DNA from: an uncultured Lachnospiraceae bacterium
Lineage (GTDB): Bacteria; Bacillota; Clostridia; Lachnospirales; Lachnospiraceae
Assembly: GCA_944381515.1 (NCBI GenBank)
Contig: CALWLM010000044.1
Span: 1-60,440 of the forward strand
Reading direction: 5' to 3'
DNA length: 60,440 bases
Shown: positions 34,201 to 42,762 of the stretch, piece after piece
Position numbering within the stretch: the stretch's first letter is position 1
Layout of the letters: the number at the start of each line of letters is the position of its first letter
Made by a program: the position numbers and the translations under genes
The notes under the pieces: model-generated
The model's database searches: none
The model's input: the letters and a program-made list of their open reading frames with translations, nothing else
Told to the model about the DNA's origin: nothing

Positions 34201-34454
34201 AGGTGAACAAGATCAGCCAGGATGCGCCTACTCTTATGGATCTGCTGCTGGATCATCACATCGATCTGGTCATCGACAGGCCGCAGAGCGCCTCCGGGGC
34301 GCATACCGACGGCTTTGTGATCCGCCGTACCGCCATAGAGACCGGCGTGAACTGCCTGACGTCTCTGGATACGGCTATGGCTCTGGCTGAAAGTCTGGAA
34401 TCATCGGAAAAGGAAATGACCCTTATTGACATTGCAAAGATCGGCAGCCGTTAG
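31251..34454 (+). CDS. carB: Carbamoyl-phosphate synthase large subunit
   Basis: 1067 residues, full length. Two homologous ATP-grasp halves: the first starts [21 protein letters not shown], the second [19 protein letters not shown] near residue 553. The C-terminal allosteric MGS-like domain (about 935-1067) includes [12 protein letters not shown] and LVIDRP. Makes carbamoyl phosphate from bicarbonate, ammonia and two ATP for pyrimidine and arginine synthesis. No other pyr or arg gene adjoins it. A perfect CGGCAGCC/GGCTGCCG hairpin (34442-34461) covers the stop codon. Confidence 0.96.
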   Translation: [1067 protein letters not shown]

Positions 34455-34513
34455 GCTGCCGGCCAGGTAAGGGAGTCTGCAGGAGAGCCTGCGCAGGATG
34501 CGGCGCCGCATCC
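34442..34513 (+). repeat. Two GC-rich hairpins between carB and the Na+ symporter
   Basis: CGGCAGCC-GTTA-GGCTGCCG at 34442-34461 spans the carB stop. A perfect 18-bp palindrome, GGATGCGGCGCCGCATCC, lies at 34496-34513. Neither is followed by a T-run, so termination is doubtful. Confidence 0.5.
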
Positions 34514-34545
34514 ATGAACGAGAAATTTGAGGGGGGAGTGGGGTA

Positions 34546-35955
34546 ATGAAAGAGAGAGAAACATTCGCGTCCCGGCTGGGCTTTGTGCTGATTTCGGCCG
34601 GCTGCGCGATTGGACTGGGAAACGTATGGCGTTTTCCTTATATTGTGGGCCAGTATGGAGGCGCGGCCTTTGTACTGATCTACCTGGTCTTTTTAGTCAT
34701 CATGGGTCTGCCCATTATGTCTATGGAGTTTGCAGTGGGACGCGCCAGCCGCAAGAGCATTACCATGTCCTTTCAGGAGCTGGAGCCTGCCGGCAGCAAA
34801 TGGCACTGGTACGGCTGGTTTGGCATGGCGGGCAATTATCTGCTGATGATGTTTTATACCACCATTGCCGGCTGGCTGCTGCTTTACTTTTTTAAGATTG
34901 CCGCAGGTCAGTTTCAGGGGATGGATGTGGAAGAGGTATCGGCGGCTTTCGGCTCCATGCAGCAGGACGTATGGATTCAAATCCTGTTTATGGGGATCGT
35001 TGTTCTGCTTGGTATGATCGTATGCAGCCGGGGCCTAAAAAATGGCGTGGAGAAAGCCAATAAGGCCATGATGGTATGCCTGCTGGTCCTTTTGGTGGTG
35101 TTGGCCGTCCGGGCCCTGACGCTGCCCGGCGCTTCGGAGGGACTGAAGTTTTATCTTGTGCCCAATTTCCATAATCTGATGTACGACGGAGAAGGAAACT
35201 TCCGTCTGTTTCGCGCCATCTACGACGCCATGGGACAGGCCTTCTTCACACTGAGTCTGGGAATCGGAGCTATGGCTATCTTTGGAAGCTATATCGGCAA
35301 GGAGCGGCGTCTGTTCGGCGAGGCGGTGAACGTAGGAATTCTGGACACGTTCGTGGCCTTTACCTCGGGCCTGATCATTTTTCCGTCGGCCTTTGCCTTT
35401 GGGGTTAATCCGGATTCCGGGCCCAATCTGATTTTTGTCACCCTGCCCAATGTGTTCAACGCGATGCCCGGCGGGAGACTGTGGGGCGCCCTGTTTTTCG
35501 TTTTCTTGTTTTTTGCCGCCCTGTCCACGGTTACGGCCGTTTTTGAGAATATCCTGGCCTGCTGGATGGACCGGTGGAACATTTCGCGGAGCAAAGCTGT
35601 AGCGGTTAACCTGGTGCTGATTTTCCTTCTCAGCCTGCCCTGCCTTTTGGGCAACAATCTGTGGAGTTCGGTGAAGGTGCTTGGAATGAGCATTATGGAT
35701 CTGGAGGATTTTCTGGTGAGCAACAATCTGCTGCCCATCGGATCGGTGATCTATCTGCTGTTTTGCTGCGTGTCGGTCAAACGAGGCTGGGGATATGAAA
35801 ATTTCCTGGCGGAAGTCAACCAGGGAGAGGGACTTCGATTCCCTGCCCGGTTCCGCCTGTACTTCAAGTATATTCTGCCGGTGATTATGCTGGTAATTTT
35901 CGTGATGGGATACTGGGATAAATTCGGTTCCTTTGTCACGGCGCTTTTTAAATAA
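34546..35955 (+). CDS. Sodium-dependent transporter, NSS/SNF family
   Basis: 469 residues, 11-12 membrane helices. The N-terminal signature SRLGFVLISAGCAIGLGNVWRFPYIVGQYGGAAF is the Na+/substrate site of neurotransmitter:sodium symporters (LeuT fold). Later motifs: GMAGNYLLMMFYTT and DAMGQAFFTLSLGIGAM (unwound TM6). Bacterial members take up amino acids such as tryptophan or tyrosine with Na+. Substrate here is unknown. GGGGGGAG precedes the ATG. Own terminator downstream. Confidence 0.9.
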   Translation: MKERETFASRLGFVLISAGCAIGLGNVWRFPYIVGQYGGAAFVLIYLVFLVIMGLPIMSMEFAVGRASRKSITMSFQELEPAGSKWHWYGWFGMAGNYLLMMFYTTIAGWLLLYFFKIAAGQFQGMDVEEVSAAFGSMQQDVWIQILFMGIVVLLGMIVCSRGLKNGVEKANKAMMVCLLVLLVVLAVRALTLPGASEGLKFYLVPNFHNLMYDGEGNFRLFRAIYDAMGQAFFTLSLGIGAMAIFGSYIGKERRLFGEAVNVGILDTFVAFTSGLIIFPSAFAFGVNPDSGPNLIFVTLPNVFNAMPGGRLWGALFFVFLFFAALSTVTAVFENILACWMDRWNISRSKAVAVNLVLIFLLSLPCLLGNNLWSSVKVLGMSIMDLEDFLVSNNLLPIGSVIYLLFCCVSVKRGWGYENFLAEVNQGEGLRFPARFRLYFKYILPVIMLVIFVMGYWDKFGSFVTALFK

Positions 35956-35966
35956 TGAAAGGGCAG

Positions 35967-36013
35967 AAGCCCGGGAGACACTGGTATTGCCGCAGTGTTT
36001 TCCGGGCTTTTTT
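35967..36013 (+). terminator. Rho-independent terminator after the NSS transporter
   Basis: AAGCCCGG...CACTG loop CAGTG...CCGGGCTT followed by TTTTTT. A two-segment stem with a strong T-run. Confidence 0.9.
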
Positions 36014-36055
36014 ATTTGCCGCAAAATGTTTTGATAAATTTTCTATGTAAAGCTA

Positions 36056-36095
36056 TTGACATCTGCTCAGTATTATTGTATTATTTCAATAGTAC
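36056..36095 (+). promoter_or_regulatory. Promoter and candidate operator of the GntR-ABC operon
   Basis: TTGACA (36056), 17 bases, TATTAT (36079-36084). GTATTA-TTTCAA-TAGTAC (36078-36095) is a near-perfect palindrome covering the -10, with another GTAC at 36100. This is the layout expected for autorepression by the YtrA-type regulator encoded next. Confidence 0.65.
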
Positions 36096-36146
36096 AAGAG
36101 TACAGCAATAAAAGACGACCGTATAGGGCAAAGAAAGGAGATGCCT

Positions 36147-36626
36147 ATGGGGTGGATTTTTGAGCAGAATCGTCCGATCTATACGCAGCTTGTGGAGCAG
36201 CTGCAAATGCGGATTATCTGCGGACGGTATAAGCCGGGAGATAAGCTGAAATCAGTCCGGGAGATGGCGGCTGAAGCGGCGGTCAATCCCAATACGATGC
36301 AGAAGGCGTTTGCGGAGCTGGAGAGAACCGGGCTCATTTACACGCAGCGGACGGCGGGACGATTTGTCACGGAGGATGAGGATCTGATCCGGCAGTACAG
36401 ACAACGGATCGCCCTGGAGAAGATCGAGGAATTTATGAAGGCCATGAGCGAGATGGGCTACACCAGGGAAGAGGTCATGGTTCTGATGGAGAGGGACCGG
36501 GAGAAAAGCAGGGCGGCGGATCAGGAAAAAGATCGAACAGCGGATGCGCGGTTCGATGAGGCAGCCAGGATAGATGAAAAAGAAGCGGCGCCGCAGGAGG
36601 CGCAGAAAGGGGAGATGGATCTATGA
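36147..36626 (+). CDS. GntR-family regulator, YtrA subfamily
   Basis: 159 residues. A winged helix in the N-terminal 75 residues (PIYTQLVEQLQMRIICGRYKPGDKLKSVREMA, NPNTMQKAFAELERTGLIYTQR, GRFVTED) is followed by a short helical dimerisation tail, as in YtrA; there is no large effector domain. The last 45 residues are highly charged and low in complexity. ATG 36147 is preferred: AAAGGAG lies 6 bases upstream, whereas ATG 36141 abuts it. The stop overlaps the ATPase start (ATGA). YtrA-type regulators usually repress the ABC genes beside them. Confidence 0.9.
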   Translation: MGWIFEQNRPIYTQLVEQLQMRIICGRYKPGDKLKSVREMAAEAAVNPNTMQKAFAELERTGLIYTQRTAGRFVTEDEDLIRQYRQRIALEKIEEFMKAMSEMGYTREEVMVLMERDREKSRAADQEKDRTADARFDEAARIDEKEAAPQEAQKGEMDL

Positions 36627-37327
36627 CACCGATTCTGGAGTGCAGGGATTTGACAAAAATGTACGGGAAAAATACCCGCCCTGCGTTGAACCACGTGAAT
36701 CTGAAGCTGAACCGGGGCCGGATCATCGGCCTGCTGGGACCCAACGGCAGCGGCAAAACCACGCTGATTAAGCTGGCCAACGGACTTTTGGCTCCCACAT
36801 CCGGAGGAATCTGGATTGATGAGAAGCCTGTAGGAGTGGAAACCCACCGGATTGTGTCCTATCTGCCGGAACGGACTTATCTGAATATGGGAATGACAGT
36901 GAATGAGGCGATTCGGTATTTCAGAGACTTTTATACGGATTTCCAGGAGGAGAGGGCCTATGAGATGCTGAAAAATCTCCATATCGATCCTTCCGCCAGA
37001 TTAAAGAGTTTGTCCAAGGGAACCAAGGAGAAGGTACAGTTAATCCTGGTTATGAGCCGCAATGCCCAGCTCTATGTATTGGACGAACCCATTGGAGGAG
37101 TGGACCCGGCAGCCCGGGACTATATTCTGAATACGATTATTACCAATTATAATGAGAATGCCACGGTGCTGATTTCCACTCATTTGATCGCCGATGTGGA
37201 GACGATTCTGGACGAGGTTGTTTTCCTGCGCTACGGCGAGGTGGTGCTGCATGCTTCCGTGGATGCCATCCGCGAGGAAAATGGCAAGTCGGTGGATGCT
37301 CTGTTTAGGGAGGTGTTCAGATGCTAG
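36623..37327 (+). CDS. ABC transporter ATP-binding protein
   Basis: 234 residues. Walker A GPNGSGKTT, Walker B LYVLDEPIGGVD, H-loop STHLIAD. The signature motif is degenerate (LSKGTKEKV in place of LSGGQ), as often seen in YtrB-like exporters. Starts inside the regulator stop codon and overlaps the permease by 7 bases: a tight three-gene operon. Probably exports a peptide or antibiotic, or senses wall stress, by analogy with Ytr systems; substrate unknown. Confidence 0.9.
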   Translation: MTPILECRDLTKMYGKNTRPALNHVNLKLNRGRIIGLLGPNGSGKTTLIKLANGLLAPTSGGIWIDEKPVGVETHRIVSYLPERTYLNMGMTVNEAIRYFRDFYTDFQEERAYEMLKNLHIDPSARLKSLSKGTKEKVQLILVMSRNAQLYVLDEPIGGVDPAARDYILNTIITNYNENATVLISTHLIADVETILDEVVFLRYGEVVLHASVDAIREENGKSVDALFREVFRC

Positions 37328-38106
37328 GAAAATTGCTGAAATATGATCTGAAGGCCAGTTATCGTTATCTGCTGGTCTGCTACGTAATCTATATCGTCTT
37401 GACGGTGGGATTTGTACTCAGTGTAAAGGGCGTCGATGTGACCGCAGGTGTACCAGGCATGATTCTTGCCTTTGCTTTTCTGTCGCTGACAATTTTGTGG
37501 ATCGGCTCTCTGATCGCCCTGATTATTCTGACATACGTGCTGGTGATCCGGCGTTTCTATGTGAATCTGGTGCGGGACGAGGGATATCTGTCTCTGACTC
37601 TTCCGGTGTCTACACGGATGCATATGCTTTCCAAGCTTTTGAGCGGCATATTTTTTATTCTGCTCACAGGGGCGGTGCTGGTGGCCGGATTCATGATTGT
37701 AGCGGCCGGTCTGGGAGGAGAGTCGATCTGGGAACAGCTCTATCAGGTTTTTTCGGATTTCTTGCAGACCTTTGAGTCCTTTTACGGCACGCTCTTTTTT
37801 GTCAACGGCATTTTGAATTTTATCCGGGGCATCCTGCTGATTTACTTTTCCATCTGTGTGGGCCAGATGTTTACCAAGCACAAGATATGGGGTGCAATCG
37901 GGACCTATCTGGGGCTGCTGATTGTGCTGGAGATTTTTGTCTGGATCGCTTCTCTGCTGTTTGGACTCTACGGCGGGGTAAATGCTCTGGTCAGATGGAT
38001 GTACAGCGGTTCTACCTGGGTCAATACCATATATATCATTGCACAGATCCTGGTTTATTTCTTCCTGGGCGCATGGATATTGGAAAAACGGGCAAACCTG
38101 GAGTAG
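37321..38106 (+). CDS. ABC transporter permease (ABC-2 type)
   Basis: 261 residues with about six hydrophobic segments (near 18-36, 50-82, 105-135, 160-182, 190-222 and 232-254). The N-terminus MLGKLLKYDLKASYRYLL is typical of ABC-2 exporters of Firmicutes. No conserved substrate residue can be read. Overlaps the ATPase gene by 7 bases. A long terminator follows. Confidence 0.82.
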   Translation: MLGKLLKYDLKASYRYLLVCYVIYIVLTVGFVLSVKGVDVTAGVPGMILAFAFLSLTILWIGSLIALIILTYVLVIRRFYVNLVRDEGYLSLTLPVSTRMHMLSKLLSGIFFILLTGAVLVAGFMIVAAGLGGESIWEQLYQVFSDFLQTFESFYGTLFFVNGILNFIRGILLIYFSICVGQMFTKHKIWGAIGTYLGLLIVLEIFVWIASLLFGLYGGVNALVRWMYSGSTWVNTIYIIAQILVYFFLGAWILEKRANLE

Positions 38107-38148
38107 AATAAAAAAACAAACCGAAAACCGGCCGGGTTTAAAAAATAT

Positions 38149-38213
38149 GCTCTAAGCGGCTTTGTAAACGTGATTTTAGCAGGGTTTATAAAGCGACTGC
38201 TTAGGGCTTTTTT
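38149..38213 (+). terminator. Long terminator after the GntR-ABC operon
   Basis: GCTCTAAGCGGCTTTGTAAAC pairs imperfectly with GTTTATAAAGCGACTGCTTAGGGC around a loop of about 15 bases, then TTTTTT. Confidence 0.85.
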
Positions 38214-38263
38214 ATTTGGGAGACAGGGCTGCAGCGTCCGCGGCCGTTCTTGTGCAAATCAAG

Positions 38264-38335
38264 TTGCAAAAACAGAGGGTTTCGTATATACTGTGAACAA
38301 GGCAGTCCCCGGGACGATTGTATATCCGCCGGGGA
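38264..38335 (+). promoter_or_regulatory. Promoter and leader hairpin of the SEC-C gene
   Basis: TTGCAA, 17 bases, TATACT (38287-38292). TCCCCGG (38306-38312) and CCGGGGA (38329-38335) can form a hairpin in the leader of about 80 bases before the ATG at 38382. Confidence 0.55.
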
Positions 38336-38381
38336 ATCCATTTGAAAATCTATTTATTTACAACAAGAAAGAGGTAGAAAG

Positions 38382-38879
38382 ATGACTTTATTGGAAAACT
38401 GGAGACAGGCGGCATATGAGAGCGAGAGAGATCAGAGAAGCGAACAGCTTTTCTGGGGCGCATATTTTAATAAAGAAAAAGAGATCTATGAGCAGATCCT
38501 GGCGGCGGCCGAGCCGGTAACCGGCACGGTGAAGGAGCTGGCCGGGCGCTTTGGCGTGGAGCTCTCCATGATGGTAGGCTTCCTGGACGGAATCAATGAC
38601 AGCTTAAAGGAGCCCAATCCCATCGAGACCATGGAAGAGGATACGCCGGTATCTCTGGATTACGATCCGGAGAAGCTCTATTATAATATGGTAGCGGCCA
38701 AGGCTAATTGGCTCTATGAGCTGCCTCAGTGGGATGCGCTGCTTACCCAGGAGAGAAGAAAGGAGCTCTACCGGCAGCAGAAGGCCTCCGGTACCGTTGT
38801 GAAAGGGCGTAAGATCGGGCGCAACGAGCCCTGCCCCTGCGGTTCCGGCAAAAAATATAAATACTGCTGCGGACGGTGA
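38382..38879 (+). CDS. SEC-C metal-binding motif protein
   Basis: 165 residues. The last 25 residues contain the SEC-C zinc motif [19 protein letters not shown], as at the SecA C-terminus. The preceding helical part (residues 1-135) is an uncharacterised domain found in short Firmicute proteins. The zinc tail may contact ribosomes or a partner protein (inference). Cytoplasmic; a HAD phosphatase gene follows 9 bases later. Function unknown. Confidence 0.85.
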   Translation: MTLLENWRQAAYESERDQRSEQLFWGAYFNKEKEIYEQILAAAEPVTGTVKELAGRFGVELSMMVGFLDGINDSLKEPNPIETMEEDTPVSLDYDPEKLYYNMVAAKANWLYELPQWDALLTQERRKELYRQQKASGTVVKGRKIGRNEPCPCGSGKKYKYCCGR

Positions 38880-38888
38880 GGAGGTCCC

Positions 38889-39542
38889 ATGTTTCGATAC
38901 GCACTCTTTGATCTGGACGGAACGCTGACGGACCCCGGTGAGGGAATCACAAAGAGTATTCAGTATTCCTTTGAATGGCATGGAATTCCCGTGGAGGACC
39001 GTAAGGAACTGGAGGTTTATATCGGCCCTCCGCTGCGGGATGAATTTATGATAAGGTTAAAGGTGGACGAGGAGAAGGCCGATTCTCTGGCAGCCAAATT
39101 TCGCGAGAGATACAACGATGTGGGGTGGAAGGAGAATGTGCTGATACCCGGTGTTCCGGAGGCCTTAAAGACGCTGCGCCGGGTTGGTTTTCGGCTGGCT
39201 TTGGCCAGTTCCAAGCCGGTGACGGTGGCCACCAGGGTGCTGCGTCATTTTGATCTGGAGCAGTATTTTGACGCCATCTGCTGCAGCGCTCCGGACGGAA
39301 GCCATGCGCTGAAGAAGGATATTGTGGCCCGCGCTCTTGCTGAGCTTCAGGTGCCGGAGGAGGAAAAGCCTCTGGCAGTTATGGTAGGCGACCGCAAGCA
39401 TGACGTCATTGGAGGAAAAGCCAACGGCATTGCCACGGTGGGGCTGCTTACCGGCTATGGCAGCCGGGAGGAGCTGACTGCTGCGGGAGCCGATTTTATC
39501 GCCGCCTCCCCCGGAGATATGGTGCAGTGGCTTCTGGTATGA
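38889..39542 (+). CDS. HAD-family hydrolase (phosphoglycolate phosphatase-like)
   Basis: 217 residues. Motif I FDLDGTLTD with nucleophile Asp (about residue 8), cap domain (KSIQYSFEWHGIP, YIGPPLRDEF), motif II LASSKP, Lys of motif III near DGSHALKKD, and motif IV MVGDRKHDVIGGKANG. Small-molecule phosphatase; substrate not deducible, though phosphoglycolate or pyrophosphate-type activity is common in this subgroup. GAGGAGG overlaps the previous stop, so translation with the SEC-C gene is probably coupled. Confidence 0.88.
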   Translation: MFRYALFDLDGTLTDPGEGITKSIQYSFEWHGIPVEDRKELEVYIGPPLRDEFMIRLKVDEEKADSLAAKFRERYNDVGWKENVLIPGVPEALKTLRRVGFRLALASSKPVTVATRVLRHFDLEQYFDAICCSAPDGSHALKKDIVARALAELQVPEEEKPLAVMVGDRKHDVIGGKANGIATVGLLTGYGSREELTAAGADFIAASPGDMVQWLLV

Positions 39543-39616
39543 GGCTGGCCGGTCTGCAGATTCTATAATTGGGCGGTCTGCGGACCACATTAAACAGATA
39601 AAGACAGGAAAGGACA

Positions 39617-39662
39617 AAAGGGTCACCGGGCGCAGGCGCTACGGCGGCCCTTTGGCAAAGGG
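39617..39662 (+). promoter_or_regulatory. Possible ribosome-site switch in the proB leader
   Basis: CCCTTT (39648-39653) can pair with AAAGGG upstream (39617-39622) or with the AAAGGG that carries the proB ribosome site (39657-39662). The two pairings exclude each other. No known riboswitch core is recognisable. Confidence 0.3.
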
Positions 39663-39666
39663 AAAG

Positions 39667-40515
39667 ATGGACGAAAATCGCATCAGGCTGAAGGACAAAA
39701 GAAGAATCGTCATCAAGATTGGCAGTTCTTCCCTGACCCATGAGGAGACGGGAGAGGTCAATCTGATCAAGCTGGAAAAGCTGGTAAGGGAGCTTTGTGA
39801 TCTGCGCAATCGAGGCATTCAGGTGGTGTTAGTAAGCTCCGGAGCCATCGCTGTGGGGGCCAGAACGCTGGGACTGTCTGAAAGGCCCAGAGAGACGGCT
39901 CTTAAGCAGGCCTGCGCTTCGGTAGGGCAGGCCAGGCTGATGATGATCTACCAGCGCCTCTTTGCCGAGTACAACTGTATCGCCTCTCAGATTTTGATGA
40001 CCAAAAACACCATGCTGAACGCCATCAACCGGCAGAACGCGCAGAACACCTTTGAGGAGCTTTTGGGGCTGGGGGTGATTCCCATCGTCAATGAGAACGA
40101 TACGATTTCCACTTATGAGCTGTCCAGGCTGCAGCAGTTTGGCGACAACGATACCCTTTCGGCGGTGGTGACGGCCATGATCGGCGCAGATCTTTTGATT
40201 CTTTTGTCGGATATCGACGGGCTCTATACCGATGATCCCCATCTGAATCCCGATGCCGGCTTTATCGATACGGTGGAGCGGATTGACGAGAAGATTATGA
40301 GCCTGGGCAAGGGGGCCGTGACCCATGTGGGGACCGGCGGCATGGCTACCAAGCTGTCCTGCGCCCGGATTGCCACGGCGGCCGGGGCCGATATGATTAT
40401 AGCGAGGGGGTCCGATATGGGGATTATCCACCGTCTCATGGAGGGTGAGAAAAGCGGCACCCTGTTTTTGGCAGACAAAGAAGAAAATTTTGATCTGGAA
40501 AAATATTTAATATAG
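39667..40515 (+). CDS. proB: Glutamate 5-kinase
   Basis: 282 residues, amino-acid-kinase fold. [15 protein letters not shown] binds [26 protein letters not shown] and FGDNDTLSA bind glutamate and [12 protein letters not shown] and GTGGMATKL follow. It lacks the C-terminal PUA domain of the longer type. First step of proline synthesis; the product passes directly to ProA, encoded next. ATG 39667 (AAAGG 5 bases upstream) is preferred over TTG 39652, which lies inside the upstream CCCTTT stem. Confidence 0.93.
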   Translation: MDENRIRLKDKRRIVIKIGSSSLTHEETGEVNLIKLEKLVRELCDLRNRGIQVVLVSSGAIAVGARTLGLSERPRETALKQACASVGQARLMMIYQRLFAEYNCIASQILMTKNTMLNAINRQNAQNTFEELLGLGVIPIVNENDTISTYELSRLQQFGDNDTLSAVVTAMIGADLLILLSDIDGLYTDDPHLNPDAGFIDTVERIDEKIMSLGKGAVTHVGTGGMATKLSCARIATAAGADMIIARGSDMGIIHRLMEGEKSGTLFLADKEENFDLEKYLI

Positions 40516-40526
40516 GAGGGAAAGCC

Positions 40527-41774
40527 ATGGAATATCTGGATAAGATCGGAAGACTGGCAAAGGAAGCGGAGCGGGAGCTTCGCACTTTGTCCGGCGGACG
40601 CAAAAATGAAATCCTGGAGCGTGCCGCTGTGGAGCTGATGGCAGCGGAAGAGGCTATTCTTGCCGCCAATGCGAAAGATATGGAGGCGGCCCGGGCCAGA
40701 GGCATGTCGCCGGGGCTTTTGGATCGTCTGGCCTTAAATCCGGCGCGGATACGATCCATGGCGGACGGTCTGAGGCAGGTGGCGGCTCTGGAGGACCCGG
40801 TGGGAGAGGTGCTCTGGATGAAGAAAAGACCCAATGGACTGCTGATCGGTCAGAAACGGGTGCCTCTGGGGGTAGTAGGCATTATCTATGAGGCCCGGCC
40901 CAATGTGACGGCCGACGCCTTTGGCCTGTGCTTTAAGTCTGGCAATGTGGCCGTCTTAAAAGGGGGAAGCGACGCCATTCATTCCAACCGGGCCATTGTA
41001 GAAGCTCTTCGCAGGGCCCTGGCAGAGAGCAATCTGAGCGAGGGGGCTTTGCAGCTGGTGGACAGCACGGACCGGCAGGTGACCACGGAATTTATGAAGA
41101 TGGACGCGTATCTGGATGTGCTGATCCCGCGGGGCGGGGCCGGACTGATCCGCACGGTGGTGCGCGAGAGTACTGTGCCGGTTATTGAGACAGGTACGGG
41201 CAACTGCCATGTCTATGTGGACGCCTCGGCGGATCTGACCATGGCTCTGAATATTATCGACAATGCCAAGACGCAGCGGGTGGGGGTTTGCAATGCCTGC
41301 GAATCGGTGGTGATTCATGAGGCGGTGGCCAGGGAATTTCTGCCGCAGCTCTGCGACCGTCTGGCGTCCCATCATGTGGAGATACGGGGAGACGAGATGG
41401 CGTGCAGGGTGGACGGCCGAATTCTGCCGGCAGCGGAGGAAGACTGGGGTATGGAGTATCTGGACTACATTCTGTCGGTGAAGACGGTAAAAAGTCTGGA
41501 GGAAGCGGTGTCCCATATCAATCGCTATAATACCGGTCACTCGGAGGCGATCGTCACCAGGGACTATGAGAATGCTCAGAGGTTTTTGGATGAGATCGAT
41601 GCAGCTGCGGTCTATGTCAATGCCTCCACCCGCTTTACAGACGGCGGAGAATTCGGCTTTGGCGCCGAGATCGGCATCAGCACCCAGAAGCTTCATGCCA
41701 GAGGGCCTATGGGTCTCCGGGAGCTGACCACAACGAAGTATGTTATTTATGGAAATGGACAGGTGCGTCCATAG
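40527..41774 (+). CDS. proA: Gamma-glutamyl phosphate reductase
   Basis: 415 residues, aldehyde-dehydrogenase superfamily. [50 protein letters not shown], and the catalytic cysteine in [12 protein letters not shown]. Reduces glutamyl phosphate with NADPH to glutamate semialdehyde. It lies 11 bases after proB with GGAGGG before the ATG. proC is not in the window. Confidence 0.95.
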   Translation: MEYLDKIGRLAKEAERELRTLSGGRKNEILERAAVELMAAEEAILAANAKDMEAARARGMSPGLLDRLALNPARIRSMADGLRQVAALEDPVGEVLWMKKRPNGLLIGQKRVPLGVVGIIYEARPNVTADAFGLCFKSGNVAVLKGGSDAIHSNRAIVEALRRALAESNLSEGALQLVDSTDRQVTTEFMKMDAYLDVLIPRGGAGLIRTVVRESTVPVIETGTGNCHVYVDASADLTMALNIIDNAKTQRVGVCNACESVVIHEAVAREFLPQLCDRLASHHVEIRGDEMACRVDGRILPAAEEDWGMEYLDYILSVKTVKSLEEAVSHINRYNTGHSEAIVTRDYENAQRFLDEIDAAAVYVNASTRFTDGGEFGFGAEIGISTQKLHARGPMGLRELTTTKYVIYGNGQVRP

Positions 41775-41791
41775 ATCGGGAGGGCTTAAGA

Positions 41792-42448
41792 ATGCACAAG
41801 GTATTGCTGACGGCCTTTGAGCCTTTTGGAACAGATGTGGAGAACAGTTCCGCTCTGGTCCTGGAGCAGATAAAGAGCCGGAGAGAGGACTGCGTGATTG
41901 CAAAGCGCATCCTTCCGGTGGAATTTCGGGCGGGAGCAGAGGCTCTGCGGCGTTTCCTGGCTGAAGAGAGGCCGGAGCTGGTTATCTGTCTGGGACAGGC
42001 GGGGGGACGGCTTTTTGTCACCCCGGAGAGAGTGGCGGTCAACTGTATGGATGCGCGGATACCGGACAACGCAGGCTTTTGGCCGGATGAGGAGCCGGTG
42101 GAGCCTCAGGGGCCTGCGGCCTATTTTTCCAATGCGCCGGTAAAAGCTGTCGTAGCGGCGGCAGTACGGGAGGGACTGCCTGCGGCGGTTTCCGATTCGG
42201 CGGGAACCTATGTCTGCAACTGCATCTTTTATACGCTGATGCATGAGATTGGCCGGACGCCGTCCAACGAGGCGGTTCCTGCTCTGTGGGGAGATTTCAT
42301 TCACCTGCCCTGGGCCAGTGAACAAAAAGGAATAAGCAAGGATAAGCCCGCCCTTCCGGTCCGGAAGATGGCCCGGACCGTGGAGTTTATCGTGGAAGAG
42401 ATGCTCCGAAGAAAAAATCAGGGGAAGTGGGATCAAAAGACTGTCTGA
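41792..42448 (+). CDS. pcp: Pyrrolidone-carboxylate (pyroglutamyl) peptidase
   Basis: 218 residues. LLTAFEPFGTDVENSS opens the C15 family fold; the catalytic triad is visible as Glu79 (VTPERVAVN), Cys142 (AGTYVCNC) and His171 (FIHLP). Removes N-terminal pyroglutamate from peptides in the cytoplasm. It starts 17 bases after proA, linking it to glutamate/proline metabolism. Its 3' end overlaps the convergent azlD gene by 16 bases. Confidence 0.94.
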   Translation: MHKVLLTAFEPFGTDVENSSALVLEQIKSRREDCVIAKRILPVEFRAGAEALRRFLAEERPELVICLGQAGGRLFVTPERVAVNCMDARIPDNAGFWPDEEPVEPQGPAAYFSNAPVKAVVAAAVREGLPAAVSDSAGTYVCNCIFYTLMHEIGRTPSNEAVPALWGDFIHLPWASEQKGISKDKPALPVRKMARTVEFIVEEMLRRKNQGKWDQKTV

Positions 42449-42762
42449 ACCAGCGCCATGTAGAGGAGAGTGCCGGCGGCGATGGATAGAATCAGGTTGT
42501 GCTTCCAGCGGTGAAGAACCAGTATGACAAGGGCGCAGATGAATTCCGGGGCGCCGAAAACAACGGAGGTTATCTTCACATTCCGGTAACAGTATACCAC
42601 CAGCATGGCCATGATAGAGTAGGGCAGAGCCTGCCCCAGATAACGAACAAAGGGCGGCATCCGGTCCTTGTCGGGAAAAAGAAGGAAGGGGACGGCCCGT
42701 GTAAAAAAAGTAACGGCAGCCAGGATGGCAATGAGAATCAGAGATTGGGAGGTAGTCAGCAT
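42433..42762 (-). CDS. azlD: AzlD-type branched-chain amino acid exporter small subunit
   Basis: 109 residues with four hydrophobic segments. TRAVPFLLF and YLGQALPYSIMAMLVVY are typical AzlD motifs. It pairs with AzlC to export branched-chain amino acids or their analogues. The start at 42762 has AAGGAGG 9 bases upstream and gives the normal length; the frame is open further into azlC. Overlaps azlC by 7 bases, and the convergent pcp gene by 16. Confidence 0.87.
   Translation of the reverse strand: MLTTSQSLILIAILAAVTFFTRAVPFLLFPDKDRMPPFVRYLGQALPYSIMAMLVVYCYRNVKITSVVFGAPEFICALVILVLHRWKHNLILSIAAGTLLYMALVQTVF

Noticed and set aside
39543-39666. Proline T-box before proB
   Set aside because: The T-box conserved sequence (AGGGTGGNACCGCG-like) and stem I features are missing.
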